Positions 1 through 8,269 are shown, numbered from the stretch's first letter. The stretch is 64,000 nt of DNA from CAVSUZ01 sp963791885 (GCA_963791885.1 CAWBUL010000005.1:1860001-1924000); one strand, 5' to 3'. The notes: generated by a model from the sequence alone, not told the origin. A program made the numbers and translations.

Positions 1-498
1 ATCGCTAGCCGTCTTGCGCCCCCGACCGCCTTCGCGATTCCGTTCTTCCTGGCTTATCGGACCTTGCATCTGCTCGATACGCGCATCGGGCTGATCATCA
101 TTTACCTGACGTTCAACCTGTCGCTGGTGATCTGGCTGATGCGTCCGTTTTTCGAGAATGCGCCGAAGGCGCTGGAGGAGGCTGCCTGGATCGACGGCGC
201 GACGTATTGGCAGGCGATGCGGATGATTGTGCTGCCGACCGCCGCGCCGGGGTTGGCCACCACCGCTATTCTGTGTTTTGTATTCTCGTGGAACGACTTT
301 TTCTTCGCGCTGATCCTGACGCGGTCGCAGGCGATGACCGCCCCTGTCGCGGTGGTGAATTTCATGAATTACATGGGCTGGGACTGGGGGCGCATTGCCG
401 CCGGCGGCACCATGGTGATGCTGCCGGTGCTGCTGTTTTCGCTCGCCGTGCGGCGATACCTGGTCAGTGGACTGACGGCGGGTGCGGTGAAGGGATAG
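1..498 (+). CDS. Carbohydrate ABC transporter permease, 3' part
   Basis: The frame is open from the first base and stops at TAG 496-498, so the start lies outside the window and 165 residues remain. Four hydrophobic segments are visible, with the coupling loop EEAAWIDGA followed by LPTAAPGLA, the EAA motif with which a permease docks on its ATPase. The tail VSGLTAGAVKG closely matches the end of the permease at 50005-50853, which places it in the MalG/UgpE-type (second permease) subfamily. It would act in the inner membrane as half of a sugar or polyol import channel. Its partners lie upstream outside the window; the substrate cannot be told. Confidence 0.88.
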   Translation: MASRLAPPTAFAIPFFLAYRTLHLLDTRIGLIIIYLTFNLSLVIWLMRPFFENAPKALEEAAWIDGATYWQAMRMIVLPTAAPGLATTAILCFVFSWNDFFFALILTRSQAMTAPVAVVNFMNYMGWDWGRIAAGGTMVMLPVLLFSLAVRRYLVSGLTAGAVKG

Positions 499-590
499 AG
501 CAGGGGCATGTGGATGGCATTGAGATACATCAATACGCGATTGGGCGGTCCTGCGTAATCCTCGCGCAAGCGAGCCAGAGGCGTGAGCAG

Positions 591-1022
591 GTGCAGAGTA
601 TCCCATCCCAATATCTCGACGCCCTGGCCGGGGGTGCGCTGATCGGTCTCGCCTGTTCGCTGCTTCTGCTGCTCAATGGCCGTATTGCCGGCATCAGCGG
701 CATCGTCGCGGGTTTGTTGCACAGGCCTGATGCACGGTTTGCGACCGACGCTGCCTTTACGATCGGACTTATGCTCGGGCCGGTCGTGTATCTGCTGCTG
801 TTCGGAGACTGGCCTCCGACGCACATCGCGGCTTCGTGGCCGCTTCTGATGATTGCCGGATTGCTGGTCGGGTTCGGCACGCGCATGGGTTCGGGATGCA
901 CGTCCGGACATGGCGTGATGGGATTGGCGCGGCTGTCGCCTCGTTCGATGGTTGCCGTCGTAACGTTCCTCGGCCTGGCCGTGCTGACGGTTTGGTTGAT
1001 GCGTCTTGTGGGCGTGGCGTGA
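591..1022 (+). CDS. YeeE/YedE family membrane protein, first half
   Basis: A 143-residue integral membrane protein. I choose GTG 591 because AGAGG lies at 577-581 at suitable spacing and the protein then begins just before its first membrane helix (ALAGGALIGLACSLLLLL). It carries the family's conserved GSGCTSGHG motif near residue 100, whose cysteine is thought to handle sulfur species in YeeE/YedE (thiosulfate or sulfur import) proteins. TGA 1020-1022 overlaps the ATG of the next gene by one base, so the two are translationally coupled and together equal one full-length YeeE protein (PmpA/PmpB-like arrangement). The transported species is inferred from the family only. Confidence 0.82.
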   Translation: MQSIPSQYLDALAGGALIGLACSLLLLLNGRIAGISGIVAGLLHRPDARFATDAAFTIGLMLGPVVYLLLFGDWPPTHIAASWPLLMIAGLLVGFGTRMGSGCTSGHGVMGLARLSPRSMVAVVTFLGLAVLTVWLMRLVGVA

Positions 1023-1459
1023 TGGCGCGACTGCGCGTACTGGCGGCGTTGGCGTGCGGGGTGATGTTCGGCTTTGGCCTGGCGCTGTCAGGTATGGTCG
1101 ATCCGGGCCGGGTGCGGGCGTTTCTCGACATAGGCGGCCAGTGGAATCCGAGCCTTGCGTTCGTCCTGGCGGGTGCGGTGCTGGTTGCCACGATCGGGTA
1201 TCGGCTGGCCCTGCGCTTGGGCCGGCCGGTGTTTGATCGGGTGTTGCAGCTATCCACGAAGACCCGGATCGACCGCCAGTTGGTGGCTGGAGCGGCGATA
1301 TTCGGGATCGGCTGGGGAATTGCGGGCTACTGTCCGGGACCGGCGATCGCGTCGCTGTCGATGGGACTGCCCTCGGTCGTGGTGTTCGTGATCGCGATGG
1401 GGGTTGGGATGGTCGTGCACGATCAGATCGTGCCGTGTTTCGTGGCGAAACGGCCGTGA
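1022..1459 (+). CDS. YeeE/YedE-related (DUF6691) membrane protein, second half
   Basis: A 145-residue membrane protein starting at ATG 1022 inside the stop of the preceding gene. It begins with FGFGLALSGMVDPGRV and FLDIGGQWNPSL, which are hallmarks of the DUF6691/YeeE C-terminal half, and has the second conserved cysteine in GIAGYCPGPAIASL near residue 110. Together with its neighbour it should form a two-subunit channel for a reduced sulfur compound. The next gene, an AhpD-like protein, follows after 33 bases and is probably in the same transcript. Confidence 0.82.
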   Translation: MARLRVLAALACGVMFGFGLALSGMVDPGRVRAFLDIGGQWNPSLAFVLAGAVLVATIGYRLALRLGRPVFDRVLQLSTKTRIDRQLVAGAAIFGIGWGIAGYCPGPAIASLSMGLPSVVVFVIAMGVGMVVHDQIVPCFVAKRP

Positions 1460-1492
1460 CCCTTCAGATTTTCTGCTGGAAGTGAGGATGAC

Positions 1493-1840
1493 ATGATCGA
1501 GGACTGGAAGCAGCTGATCGACAACATGAATGTCGGCGTCAAAGCCTTGCGCGATGACGTGCCAGGCGTGATGAAGACGTTTGCGGACATGGCGCGAGCG
1601 GCGCATGGCGGTGGTGCGCTCGACGGCAAGACGAAGGAACTGATTGCTCTGGCGATTGGCGTGGCGACACGCTGCCAGCCGTGCATCGCTTATCACTCGC
1701 AGGGGGCTGCGAAGGCGGGTGCCAGCCGGGAGGAGATTGCCGAGACTCTCGGCATGGCGATCTATATGGGTGCCGGGCCGTCGGTCATGTACGCGGCAGA
1801 AGCGCTCGAGGCGTTCGGACAGCTTGCGAAGGAGTCATAG
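1493..1840 (+). CDS. Carboxymuconolactone decarboxylase/AhpD-like protein
   Basis: A 115-residue all-helical protein of the CMD/AhpD superfamily. The CxxC motif (RCQPCIAYHS, about residues 62-71) with the following histidine is the alkylhydroperoxidase-type redox centre; such proteins usually form trimers or hexamers in the cytoplasm. GGAAGTGAGG just upstream of ATG 1493 serves as ribosome binding site. It lies behind the YeeE pair, an arrangement that suggests handling of thiol or persulfide oxidation, but the actual substrate is unknown. It stops one base before the stop of the converging acyl-CoA dehydrogenase gene. Confidence 0.85.
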   Translation: MIEDWKQLIDNMNVGVKALRDDVPGVMKTFADMARAAHGGGALDGKTKELIALAIGVATRCQPCIAYHSQGAAKAGASREEIAETLGMAIYMGAGPSVMYAAEALEAFGQLAKES

Positions 1841-1841
1841 C

Positions 1842-3011
1842 TTACCAGTTCGCGCCGTCCTTCATCACTTTGCGCGCGATGGACCAGCGGTGCACTTCGG
1901 ATGGGCCGTCGTAGATGCGGAAGCCGCGGACCTCGCGGAAGATGCGTTCGACGAGTGTTTCTCCGGTGACGCCCTGGCCGCCCATGATCTGCACGCAGCG
2001 ATCGACGATGCGCCAGATTGCCTCGGAGCAGACAACTTTCGCCATGGATGATTCGGTGCCGCCGCGTTCGCCCTGATCCAGCACCCAGGCGGTGTGCCAG
2101 ATGGCGAGGCGGGCCATGCGGATGTCCATTTCGTTGTCGGCGAGCATGAAGCCGACGCCTTCGTGTTCGCCGAGCTTATGGCCGAAGACCTCGCGGCGGC
2201 CGGCGTATTCCGCGGCGATGGCGTGGGCGCGCTTCGCGGCACCGAGCCAGCGCATGCAGTGCGTCAGCCGCGCGGGCGCGAGGCGCACCTGGGCGTAGCG
2301 AAAGCCTTTGCCGGGTTCGCCGAGGATGTCGCTTGCGGGGACGCGGAGGCCGTGGAAGCGCACGACGCAGTGTCCGCCGGGGAAGCCTTGATCGAGGCTG
2401 TCCATGGTGCGGACCGCCTCGATGCCGGGCGTGTTCATGTCAGCGAGGAACATGGTGGCGCGGCCGTCCTCGCCCACTGCCATGATGATGGCGAAGCCCG
2501 CGCCGTCCGCGCCGGTGATGAACCACTTCTCGCCATCGATGACCCAGTGGTTGCCGTCTTGCACCGCGCGCGTTTTGAGGGCGGCGGGATCGCTGCCGGC
2601 GCCGGGGGCAGGCTCGGTCATGCAGAAGCACGAGCGGATTTCACCGGCGGCGAGTGGACGCAACCAACGGTCTTTTTGTTCTTGTGTGCCGACGGATTCG
2701 AGCAGGTGCATGTTGCCCTCGTCGGGGGCGGCGATATTCATCGCGAGCGGACCGAGCAGGGAGTAGCCGGACTGTTCGAAGACGAGGGCTTTGCCGATGT
2801 GCGAGAGGCCGAGGCCGCCGAATGCTTCGCCCACGTGTGGCGCAAGGAGTCCGGCATCGCGCGCGAGGGCGTTGAGTTCGCGGCGCAGATCCTCGGACGG
2901 GCCGTGGCGGGTCTGGCGCGTGTCGGATTCCAGCGGGATAATCTGGTTGCGGATGAAATCTTGGGTGCGGTCGCGCAGATCGGCGAGATCGGGGGGGATT
3001 GAGAAGTCCAT
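1842..3011 (-). CDS. Acyl-CoA dehydrogenase (ACAD10/11-type partner)
   Basis: A 389-residue flavin enzyme that introduces an alpha-beta double bond into acyl-CoA, passing electrons to ETF. The start at 3011 (MDFSIPPDLADLRD) lies in the TGATG junction with the upstream kinase gene, which supports it. Visible family blocks are CFCMTEPAPGAGSDPA (FAD/substrate region), DGEKWFITGADGAGF, the helix YAGRREVFGHKLGEHEGV and the C-terminal IMGGQGVTGETLVERIFRE. Pairing with an APH-type kinase is the arrangement of eukaryotic ACAD10/ACAD11 and of levulinate-type 4-hydroxyacid catabolism, so a branched or hydroxylated acyl-CoA substrate is likely. Confidence 0.9.
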   Translation of the reverse strand: MDFSIPPDLADLRDRTQDFIRNQIIPLESDTRQTRHGPSEDLRRELNALARDAGLLAPHVGEAFGGLGLSHIGKALVFEQSGYSLLGPLAMNIAAPDEGNMHLLESVGTQEQKDRWLRPLAAGEIRSCFCMTEPAPGAGSDPAALKTRAVQDGNHWVIDGEKWFITGADGAGFAIIMAVGEDGRATMFLADMNTPGIEAVRTMDSLDQGFPGGHCVVRFHGLRVPASDILGEPGKGFRYAQVRLAPARLTHCMRWLGAAKRAHAIAAEYAGRREVFGHKLGEHEGVGFMLADNEMDIRMARLAIWHTAWVLDQGERGGTESSMAKVVCSEAIWRIVDRCVQIMGGQGVTGETLVERIFREVRGFRIYDGPSEVHRWSIARKVMKDGANW

Positions 3012-4075
3012 CAGAAGGCGCGTCCTTGTGCGATCTCGTGGGTGAACTCGAGCAGCCCGGTACCGATGGCGCTGAGCGGGGCGTAGCGCGGGTCGGTGGT
3101 CGCGCCGGTGCGATAGCGCAGGCCGAGCTGGAGGAAGATGACGGAGAGCTTGTACATCGCGAGCACGCGGTGGAACAGAAAGTTCGAGACGTCGCGACCG
3201 GTTAGCGCGGCGTAGGATGCGACGGCCTGTTTTCGGTTGAGAAATCCCGGTTGGTCGGTCGGCATCTGTGCCATGTCGTGCATGGCGGGCGGATCCTCGG
3301 GCTCGATCCAGTAGGAGAGCAGCGTGGCGAGATCGAACAGCGGATCGCCGCGTGTGCCCTGGTCCCAATCCACCACGGCGACGGGCGAGAGGTCGCGCGG
3401 GTTGAGGATGATGTTGTCGAGCTTGAAGTCATTGTGGAGAAGGGTGGGGGAGCCGTCGGGAACGGCGTGGGTTTCGAGCCAGGTGGCGACGGCATGATGG
3501 AGCGCTTCGGTTCCGTCTTCCATCGCGGCGAGGCCGCGCTTCCTCCAGCCGGCGACGGCGCGGGTCAGGAAGCCGGCGGGGCGGCCCAGATCGCCGAGGC
3601 CGATCGCATCGGCGTCCACGGCGTGAATGGCGGCGAGGGTTTCGAGCAGCACCTGGGAGAGGCGGGCGCCCGCTTCGTGCCGGCCGGCAAGCTCCGGCGG
3701 CATGGTGGAGCGGATCACCAGGCCAGGGCGGTATTCCAGGATTTGAAATGGTGCGCCGAGGACCGAGGGATCGGTGCAGAGCACCAGGCTGGTTGGTACG
3801 AAGGATAGCGCAGCAGAGAGATGGCTGAGGATGCGGTGTTCGCGCTTCATGTCGTGGCTGCCTGGGGGAAGCTCGCCGAGCGGGGGGCGGCGGAGGACGG
3901 CAGGCGCCCCGTCCAGTTCGATGAGGTAGTTCAGATTGGCAAGGCCGCCTTCGAATTGCCGGGGCGGCGGATCGAGCGTCAGGCGCATGCCCAGGGATGC
4001 GAGCCAATCGCGTGTTCTTTCCCAGGCCAACGAAACTGTTTGCTCGGCGGGGCGTAGATCGCCGCGTTCCTCCAT
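3011..4075 (-). CDS. Phosphotransferase family protein (APH fold, LvaA/ACAD10-like)
   Basis: A 354-residue kinase of the aminoglycoside-phosphotransferase fold. The catalytic loop is LLHNDFKLDNIILN with the metal-binding loop VDWDQGTRGDPLFDLATLL, and an N-terminal lobe with LNYLIELDGAPAVLRRPP. The start at 4075 (MEERGDLRPAEQ) is chosen because the domain begins about 30 residues later; the open frame continues upstream to 4270 without family resemblance. It is translationally coupled to the downstream acyl-CoA dehydrogenase. In related pairs the kinase phosphorylates the 4-hydroxyl of a hydroxyacyl-CoA before elimination, so the role here is probably hydroxyacid catabolism and not antibiotic resistance. 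The role is inferred from the pairing. Confidence 0.86.
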   Translation of the reverse strand: MEERGDLRPAEQTVSLAWERTRDWLASLGMRLTLDPPPRQFEGGLANLNYLIELDGAPAVLRRPPLGELPPGSHDMKREHRILSHLSAALSFVPTSLVLCTDPSVLGAPFQILEYRPGLVIRSTMPPELAGRHEAGARLSQVLLETLAAIHAVDADAIGLGDLGRPAGFLTRAVAGWRKRGLAAMEDGTEALHHAVATWLETHAVPDGSPTLLHNDFKLDNIILNPRDLSPVAVVDWDQGTRGDPLFDLATLLSYWIEPEDPPAMHDMAQMPTDQPGFLNRKQAVASYAALTGRDVSNFLFHRVLAMYKLSVIFLQLGLRYRTGATTDPRYAPLSAIGTGLLEFTHEIAQGRAF

Positions 4076-4136
4076 GGTGTCAGGGTGTGGGCGGCCCTTG
4101 GCACCGTCAAGAAGGGGTCGTTGCTCTGCGGAACCC

Positions 4137-4175
4137 CTGTCACGCTCCTGTAACACCTTGTAACTGCCTTGTGAC
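4137..4175 (+). promoter_or_regulatory. Four phased TGTNAC direct repeats (Pho-box-like operator)
   Basis: TGTCAC at 4138, TGTAAC at 4149, TGTAAC at 4159 and TGTGAC at 4170 stand on the same face of the helix at intervals of 11, 10 and 11 bases. Including the preceding base the units read CTGTCAC, CTGTAAC, TTGTAAC and TTGTGAC, close to the CTGTCAT half-sites of PhoB boxes, which also repeat every 11 bases. The array sits in the 193-base gap between the divergent kinase and PEP-CTERM genes, 94 bases before the latter's start. Which regulator binds is inference. Confidence 0.5.
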
Positions 4176-4268
4176 ATACCACCGCAGGTGAGCTGCGATA
4201 CAACTATCGGTAATTCGTTCGCAACCGGCCGAATTTGCCGCAAATCGGGAAAGTCCAGGAGGAAAACC

Positions 4269-5528
4269 ATGAAATCAGTGCGAATGGCACGGTCGCTGTT
4301 GCTTGCCGGGACGGCCTTCGTGGCCTGTGCCTCGGGTGCGTCGGCGGGCCCGTTTTATTCTCTTTTGACAACAATACCGGTCCCGGCGACCGCTGAAAAC
4401 AATCAGGGCGGCGCGTTTACAGCATTCGACATCAGCTTCGCCGACACGACCGGTTATGTTTACATCGCCGATCGGTCCAATGCGGCCGTCGATATCATCA
4501 ACGGTGCGACCGATCAGATCGTCGCTCAGGCAGGCGGCCCCGGGGTGTTTACCGGCCAGCAGGCGACAACCTCTGTCTCCGGCCCCGACGGTGTCGTGGT
4601 GGCGCATACCGGCGGCCAAGCCATCCTGTTCGCCGGCAATGGCGCGAGCGATGTCGTTGCATTCAACGTGAATAATCCGACGGCGCCGACGTTGATGTCG
4701 TTTTCGCCGATCAGCACGGGTGGGAGTTTCCGGGCTGATGAGATGGCGTTTTCACCGGCCACCAATCAGTTGATCGTCGCGAACAACGCCAATTCGCCGG
4801 CATTCGCGACGCTGATCAATGCGCCAACCGGCACGGTGCAGGTTGGCCACATCACTATCCCAGGATCGCCGACCGACGGCGGAATGGAGCAGTCGGTCTG
4901 GGATCCGCATACCGGTACGTTCTTTGTCTCCGTTCCGGCGTTCAATGGGACGAACGATCCAGGCGGCATTGCGGAGATCGACACGTCGGGGAACGTCATT
5001 GCGACGTTCCACTTTAGCGATTTCGGCATTACTTCCTGCTCGCCAGCGGGATTGGCGCTGGGTGGCAACGGGAATCTGATGGCTGGATGCGGGAACGCAC
5101 ACACTCAAACGATCGTATTCGACCCAACCGCAAATGCCGGTGCCGGCGCTGTCGTGGCAAAGCTTACGCAAGTCTCGGGCTCCGACGAGATCTGGTACGA
5201 CCCAACGACGGGCGACTATTACGTCACGGGTGTGAACGCGTCCGGCGATCGCGTTATCGACGTGTTCAACAGCTTGGCGCTGTCGCTCCAGGATGAAATC
5301 AACTTGACCGCGCTGGGCGCGGACAACGTCAACGCCCATTCGGTTGCCGTGGATCCGTTGAATGGCCAAATCTTCGTTCCGCTCGAGGGATCAGCTTCCA
5401 ACACGCTGTGTCCGAACGGTTGCGTTGCAGTGTTCGGCGTTCCCGAGCCGGGCTCGTTGCCGCTATTTGCTTTCGGACTGCTGGGGATCGCGGGCGTGTC
5501 TATCCTTCTTAGGCGGTCCGCAAGCTAG
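4269..5528 (+). CDS. PEP-CTERM sorting domain beta-propeller protein
   Basis: A 419-residue exported protein. AGGAGG at 4257-4262 fixes ATG 4269; the first 26 residues (MKSVRMARSLLL..ASGASA) form a signal peptide. The body contains YncE/lactonase-like propeller strands, for example YVYIADRSNAAVDIING and later LIVANNANSP and IFVPLEG. The C-terminus is a classic exosortase signal: VPEPGS, one hydrophobic helix and the basic tail LLRRSAS. It should be cleaved and attached or released at the cell surface, often with exopolysaccharide. No exosortase gene is in the window. The upstream TGTNAC repeat array suggests regulated expression, possibly by phosphate. Confidence 0.87.
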   Translation: MKSVRMARSLLLAGTAFVACASGASAGPFYSLLTTIPVPATAENNQGGAFTAFDISFADTTGYVYIADRSNAAVDIINGATDQIVAQAGGPGVFTGQQATTSVSGPDGVVVAHTGGQAILFAGNGASDVVAFNVNNPTAPTLMSFSPISTGGSFRADEMAFSPATNQLIVANNANSPAFATLINAPTGTVQVGHITIPGSPTDGGMEQSVWDPHTGTFFVSVPAFNGTNDPGGIAEIDTSGNVIATFHFSDFGITSCSPAGLALGGNGNLMAGCGNAHTQTIVFDPTANAGAGAVVAKLTQVSGSDEIWYDPTTGDYYVTGVNASGDRVIDVFNSLALSLQDEINLTALGADNVNAHSVAVDPLNGQIFVPLEGSASNTLCPNGCVAVFGVPEPGSLPLFAFGLLGIAGVSILLRRSAS

Positions 5529-5541
5529 TCGCTGTTCGCCG

Positions 5542-5564
5542 GTGCGGTTCCTTAGGAGCCGCAC
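5542..5564. terminator. Hairpin between convergent genes
   Basis: The sequence starts GTGCGGTTCC and ends GGAGCCGCAC, a stem of about ten pairs (one T-G) with a three-base loop. It lies between the converging PEP-CTERM and HD-GYP genes, so it can end transcription from both sides. There is no clear T run, so it is a hairpin-type terminator by position and shape only. Confidence 0.55.
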
Positions 5565-5585
5565 TCGGCTGGCGGAGTTGGTGCG

Positions 5586-6953
5586 TCAAGCGGCGTGTGC
5601 TTCCAGTGCGGCGAGGCAGGTCGCGTCGATGGCGGTGCTGCGATCGCGGCGCATGATCTCCAGGCATTCGGCGACGGGGATGGGACCGCGGTAGGGACGT
5701 TCGGCGGTGATGGCGTCGAAGATGTCGCAGGCGGTGATGATGCGCGTCTCCAACCCGATCTGCCCGGCTTCAATCCCATTGGGATAACCACGCCCGTCCA
5801 GCCGTTCGTGGTGAGCGCCGGTGATGGCCGCGAGGGGTCGGAAGACGCTGACGCGGCTGAGGATTTCTTCCGACAGTGCGGGATGGCGGCGCACCTGCGC
5901 CCATTCCGATTCGTCGAGCTTGCCTGGTTTGTCGAGGATGCCGTTGGAGACGCCAAGCTTGCCGATATCGTGCAGCAGGGCGGCGCGGCGGAGCTCCAGC
6001 CGCCGGGCCGGGGCGAGGCTGAGTTGCGCGGCGATGCCATCAGCGTATTCGGCGACGCGGCGGCTGTGTCCGGCGGTGTAGGGGCTTTTCGCATCGACCA
6101 CGTCGGCGAAGGCGGCGGTGATCGCCTCCAGCCGGTCGTCGTCCACTGCGATGGCGAGGGGGGCGGGTTCGAGCGCGGCGACGCGGAGCGCCAGTGCGTC
6201 GTCATCGAGTCCGGTCCAGAAGGCATCCGCGCGGGATGCTTCCTCAAACGCGGCGACGAGGGCGGGATCAAACCAGGTGCCGGCGCGCTTGGCCGCTTCC
6301 TCACGCGCCGCCTCCGGCCCGCCTGCGGCATGGAAGACGTCGATCACCTGGGCGAGCAGGGCGATGCGTGCGCCGAGCGGAATGGCGGCGCTGCGGAGTC
6401 CGTCCGGTCGGCCGCGGCCGTTCCAATGCTCATCGAGGGAGTGAATGCCGGCGGCGACCCGGTCGTTGAAGCCGAGGCGGCGGGCGATGTCCGCGCCGCG
6501 TTCGCAGCGCGCGGCGATGAGTTCCGTGGCAAGGTCCTGGCCGTGGCGGACGAGGGTCAGCACGCGACCGATGCGCTGAGACAGAGCTTCTCCCGGACCG
6601 GCGTGGCGCAGAACGAAGCGGGCAACCTGCGCCATGCTCTGCGCATCGACGGTCTTGAAGTCCTGCTTCACCGCGCGTTCGTCGCCGCCGTAGAGTTGCC
6701 AGAGCCGGGCGGCGTTGCTGCTGCAACCGGTGTCCTTCAGAAGCAGTGTGTAGAGCAGGTCGGCGCGCTCGGCCGGGCCCAGACCGAGATGCGCGCCAAT
6801 CGCCATGCCGATCCAGCCGCATCGCAGGGAGTGGCCGGGCGGCTGGCCTTCCGTGAGGTCGAGCGCGTAGCTGAGGGCGCCGATGACTTCGGACAACCGG
6901 AGGAGACCGAGGCCTATAGCGGCGCGCGCGTCGATTGCATCGTCCAGCGGCAT
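5586..6953 (-). CDS. Tandem HD / HD-GYP domain phosphohydrolase
   Basis: A 455-residue cytoplasmic protein. The C-terminal half (about residues 275-455) is a complete HD-GYP domain: HDIGK at 328-332, GILDKPGKL, the HH at 381-382 and LDGRGYP, the signature of c-di-GMP phosphodiesterases. The N-terminal half is a diverged second module: LLKDTGCSSNAA replaces the HD motif and HWNGRGRPDGL near 176-186 resembles the GYP motif, so it is probably sensory or regulatory. No membrane segment or receiver domain is visible. It should lower c-di-GMP or act on related nucleotides; the input signal is unknown. It stands alone, convergent with the PEP-CTERM gene. Confidence 0.87.
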   Translation of the reverse strand: MPLDDAIDARAAIGLGLLRLSEVIGALSYALDLTEGQPPGHSLRCGWIGMAIGAHLGLGPAERADLLYTLLLKDTGCSSNAARLWQLYGGDERAVKQDFKTVDAQSMAQVARFVLRHAGPGEALSQRIGRVLTLVRHGQDLATELIAARCERGADIARRLGFNDRVAAGIHSLDEHWNGRGRPDGLRSAAIPLGARIALLAQVIDVFHAAGGPEAAREEAAKRAGTWFDPALVAAFEEASRADAFWTGLDDDALALRVAALEPAPLAIAVDDDRLEAITAAFADVVDAKSPYTAGHSRRVAEYADGIAAQLSLAPARRLELRRAALLHDIGKLGVSNGILDKPGKLDESEWAQVRRHPALSEEILSRVSVFRPLAAITGAHHERLDGRGYPNGIEAGQIGLETRIITACDIFDAITAERPYRGPIPVAECLEIMRRDRSTAIDATCLAALEAHAA

Positions 6954-7068
6954 AAGCGCGCAGAATCGTGCGGAAGGGTGAAGCCAAGGCTAACGCGTGC
7001 TGGAGCGTGCGAGGATTTCATGCCAGTTTAACACTTCGTTTCGCTGTTTTCCGCTGGTTCTCCCCGTA

Positions 7069-8181
7069 ATGCCGGACGCGACACCGCACGCTGTTTACGG
7101 ACCTGAGCTGAGACTGCAGTCCCTGAGCAAGTCTTGGGGCAGCGCGCCCGTGCTCGATCATCTCGATCTGCATATTCCGGGTGGGCGCTTTACTGTGCTG
7201 CTGGGTGGGTCGGGGTGCGGGAAGACGACGTGCCTGCGCCTGATCGCCGGGCTGGATCAGCCGAGTGCGGGGCGGATTCTGATCAGCGGGCGGGATGTGA
7301 CGGCGCTGCCGGCGGCGGCTCGAGGCGTTGCGATGGTGTTTCAGAGCTACGCGCTGTTTCCGCATCTAACCGTGGCGGAAAACATCCTGTTCGGCATGAA
7401 GGCGCGCGGGGTGCGAAAGGCCGAGCGCGAGCGCCGGTTGGCGCAGGCGGTGGATCTGCTGGGCATTCGCGCGCTGCTCGGGCGCAAGCCGAGTCAGATC
7501 TCGGGCGGACAGCAGCAACGTGTGGCGCTGGGGCGCGCGATCGTGGCGCAGGCGCCGGTGTGTCTGATGGACGAGCCGCTGTCGAACCTGGACGCGCAGC
7601 TTCGTGCCGAGATGCGGCGGGAGATCGTGGGGCTGCAGCGGCGGCTGGGCCTGACGATGATCTACGTGACGCACGACCAAGTAGAGGCGATGAGCATGGC
7701 CGATCAGGTCGTGCTGCTGCGCGCGGGGCGGCTGGAGCAGGCGGCGGCGCCGGCGGAGGTGTATGACCGGCCGGCGAGTATGTTTGTCGCGGGATTTATC
7801 GGTTCGCCGCCGATGAATTTGCTTCCGCTGGACGCGGCGGGCGGGAGATTGGTCATCGCCGGTACGACGGGGCCGGTGCTGGCTCCCGTGTTGCCGGAAC
7901 GGGTGGTCGGCGGAATCAGGCCGGAGAGTTTCTACGCCGCGCGAGCGGGCGGGTTCGATCCGATCCTGTCACTGGGTGTGGAGCATTCGGAATATCTTGG
8001 TGCCGATACGGTGTTAACGGGGGTGGTTCCTCCGACATTGCATCGTGTGCAGGCGCGTTTGCCGGGCCGGCATCTGGCTTTGCCGGGTGAGGTCGTATCG
8101 TTGGCTTTTCCAGCCGATGCGCTTCACCTGTTCGACGCGGAAAGCGGCGCGCGCCTCGATCGGGTTCCGGCGCTCGCCTGA
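7069..8181 (+). CDS. ABC transporter ATP-binding protein (MalK/UgpC type)
   Basis: A 370-residue importer ATPase. Walker A is GGSGCGKT at residues 46-53, the Q-loop lies in VFQSYALFPH, the signature is SGGQQ at 145-149, Walker B is CLMDEP at 165-170 and the H-loop is YVTHDQ. The C-terminal 130 residues form the TOBE/OB regulatory domain typical of sugar and glycerol-phosphate importers. I take ATG 7069 because the ABC domain begins shortly after; the frame is open to 6997. No permease is adjacent: a TRAP operon follows. The likely partners are the permeases at 13567-15281, or those at the window start, or the ATPase-less system at 49-53 kb. Confidence 0.92.
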   Translation: MPDATPHAVYGPELRLQSLSKSWGSAPVLDHLDLHIPGGRFTVLLGGSGCGKTTCLRLIAGLDQPSAGRILISGRDVTALPAAARGVAMVFQSYALFPHLTVAENILFGMKARGVRKAERERRLAQAVDLLGIRALLGRKPSQISGGQQQRVALGRAIVAQAPVCLMDEPLSNLDAQLRAEMRREIVGLQRRLGLTMIYVTHDQVEAMSMADQVVLLRAGRLEQAAAPAEVYDRPASMFVAGFIGSPPMNLLPLDAAGGRLVIAGTTGPVLAPVLPERVVGGIRPESFYAARAGGFDPILSLGVEHSEYLGADTVLTGVVPPTLHRVQARLPGRHLALPGEVVSLAFPADALHLFDAESGARLDRVPALA

Positions 8182-8269
8182 GTCCAGCGGAACCGGCGCT
8201 TGTGCGCCGCGAATGTTTTGGGCAGCTTGTTTTCAACCAAGCCGCTGATAGCGGCGATATGGAGGAAAC

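Noticed and set aside
207..1022. 271-residue frame covering the first YeeE gene
   Set aside because: The first 130 residues are the out-of-frame shadow of the ABC permease; family similarity begins at GTG 591.
2094..3002. 302-residue plus-strand frame opposite the acyl-CoA dehydrogenase
   Set aside because: Ala/Gly/Glu-rich shadow without family features; similar antisense frames occur opposite most genes here.
3011..4075. Aminoglycoside resistance gene
   Set aside because: APH fold is present, but coupling to an acyl-CoA dehydrogenase and the LvaA/ACAD10-like layout point to catabolism.
5595..7031. 478-residue plus-strand frame opposite the HD-GYP gene
   Set aside because: Antisense shadow of a high-GC gene; no motifs or ribosome binding site, while the minus-strand protein has full HD-GYP motifs.
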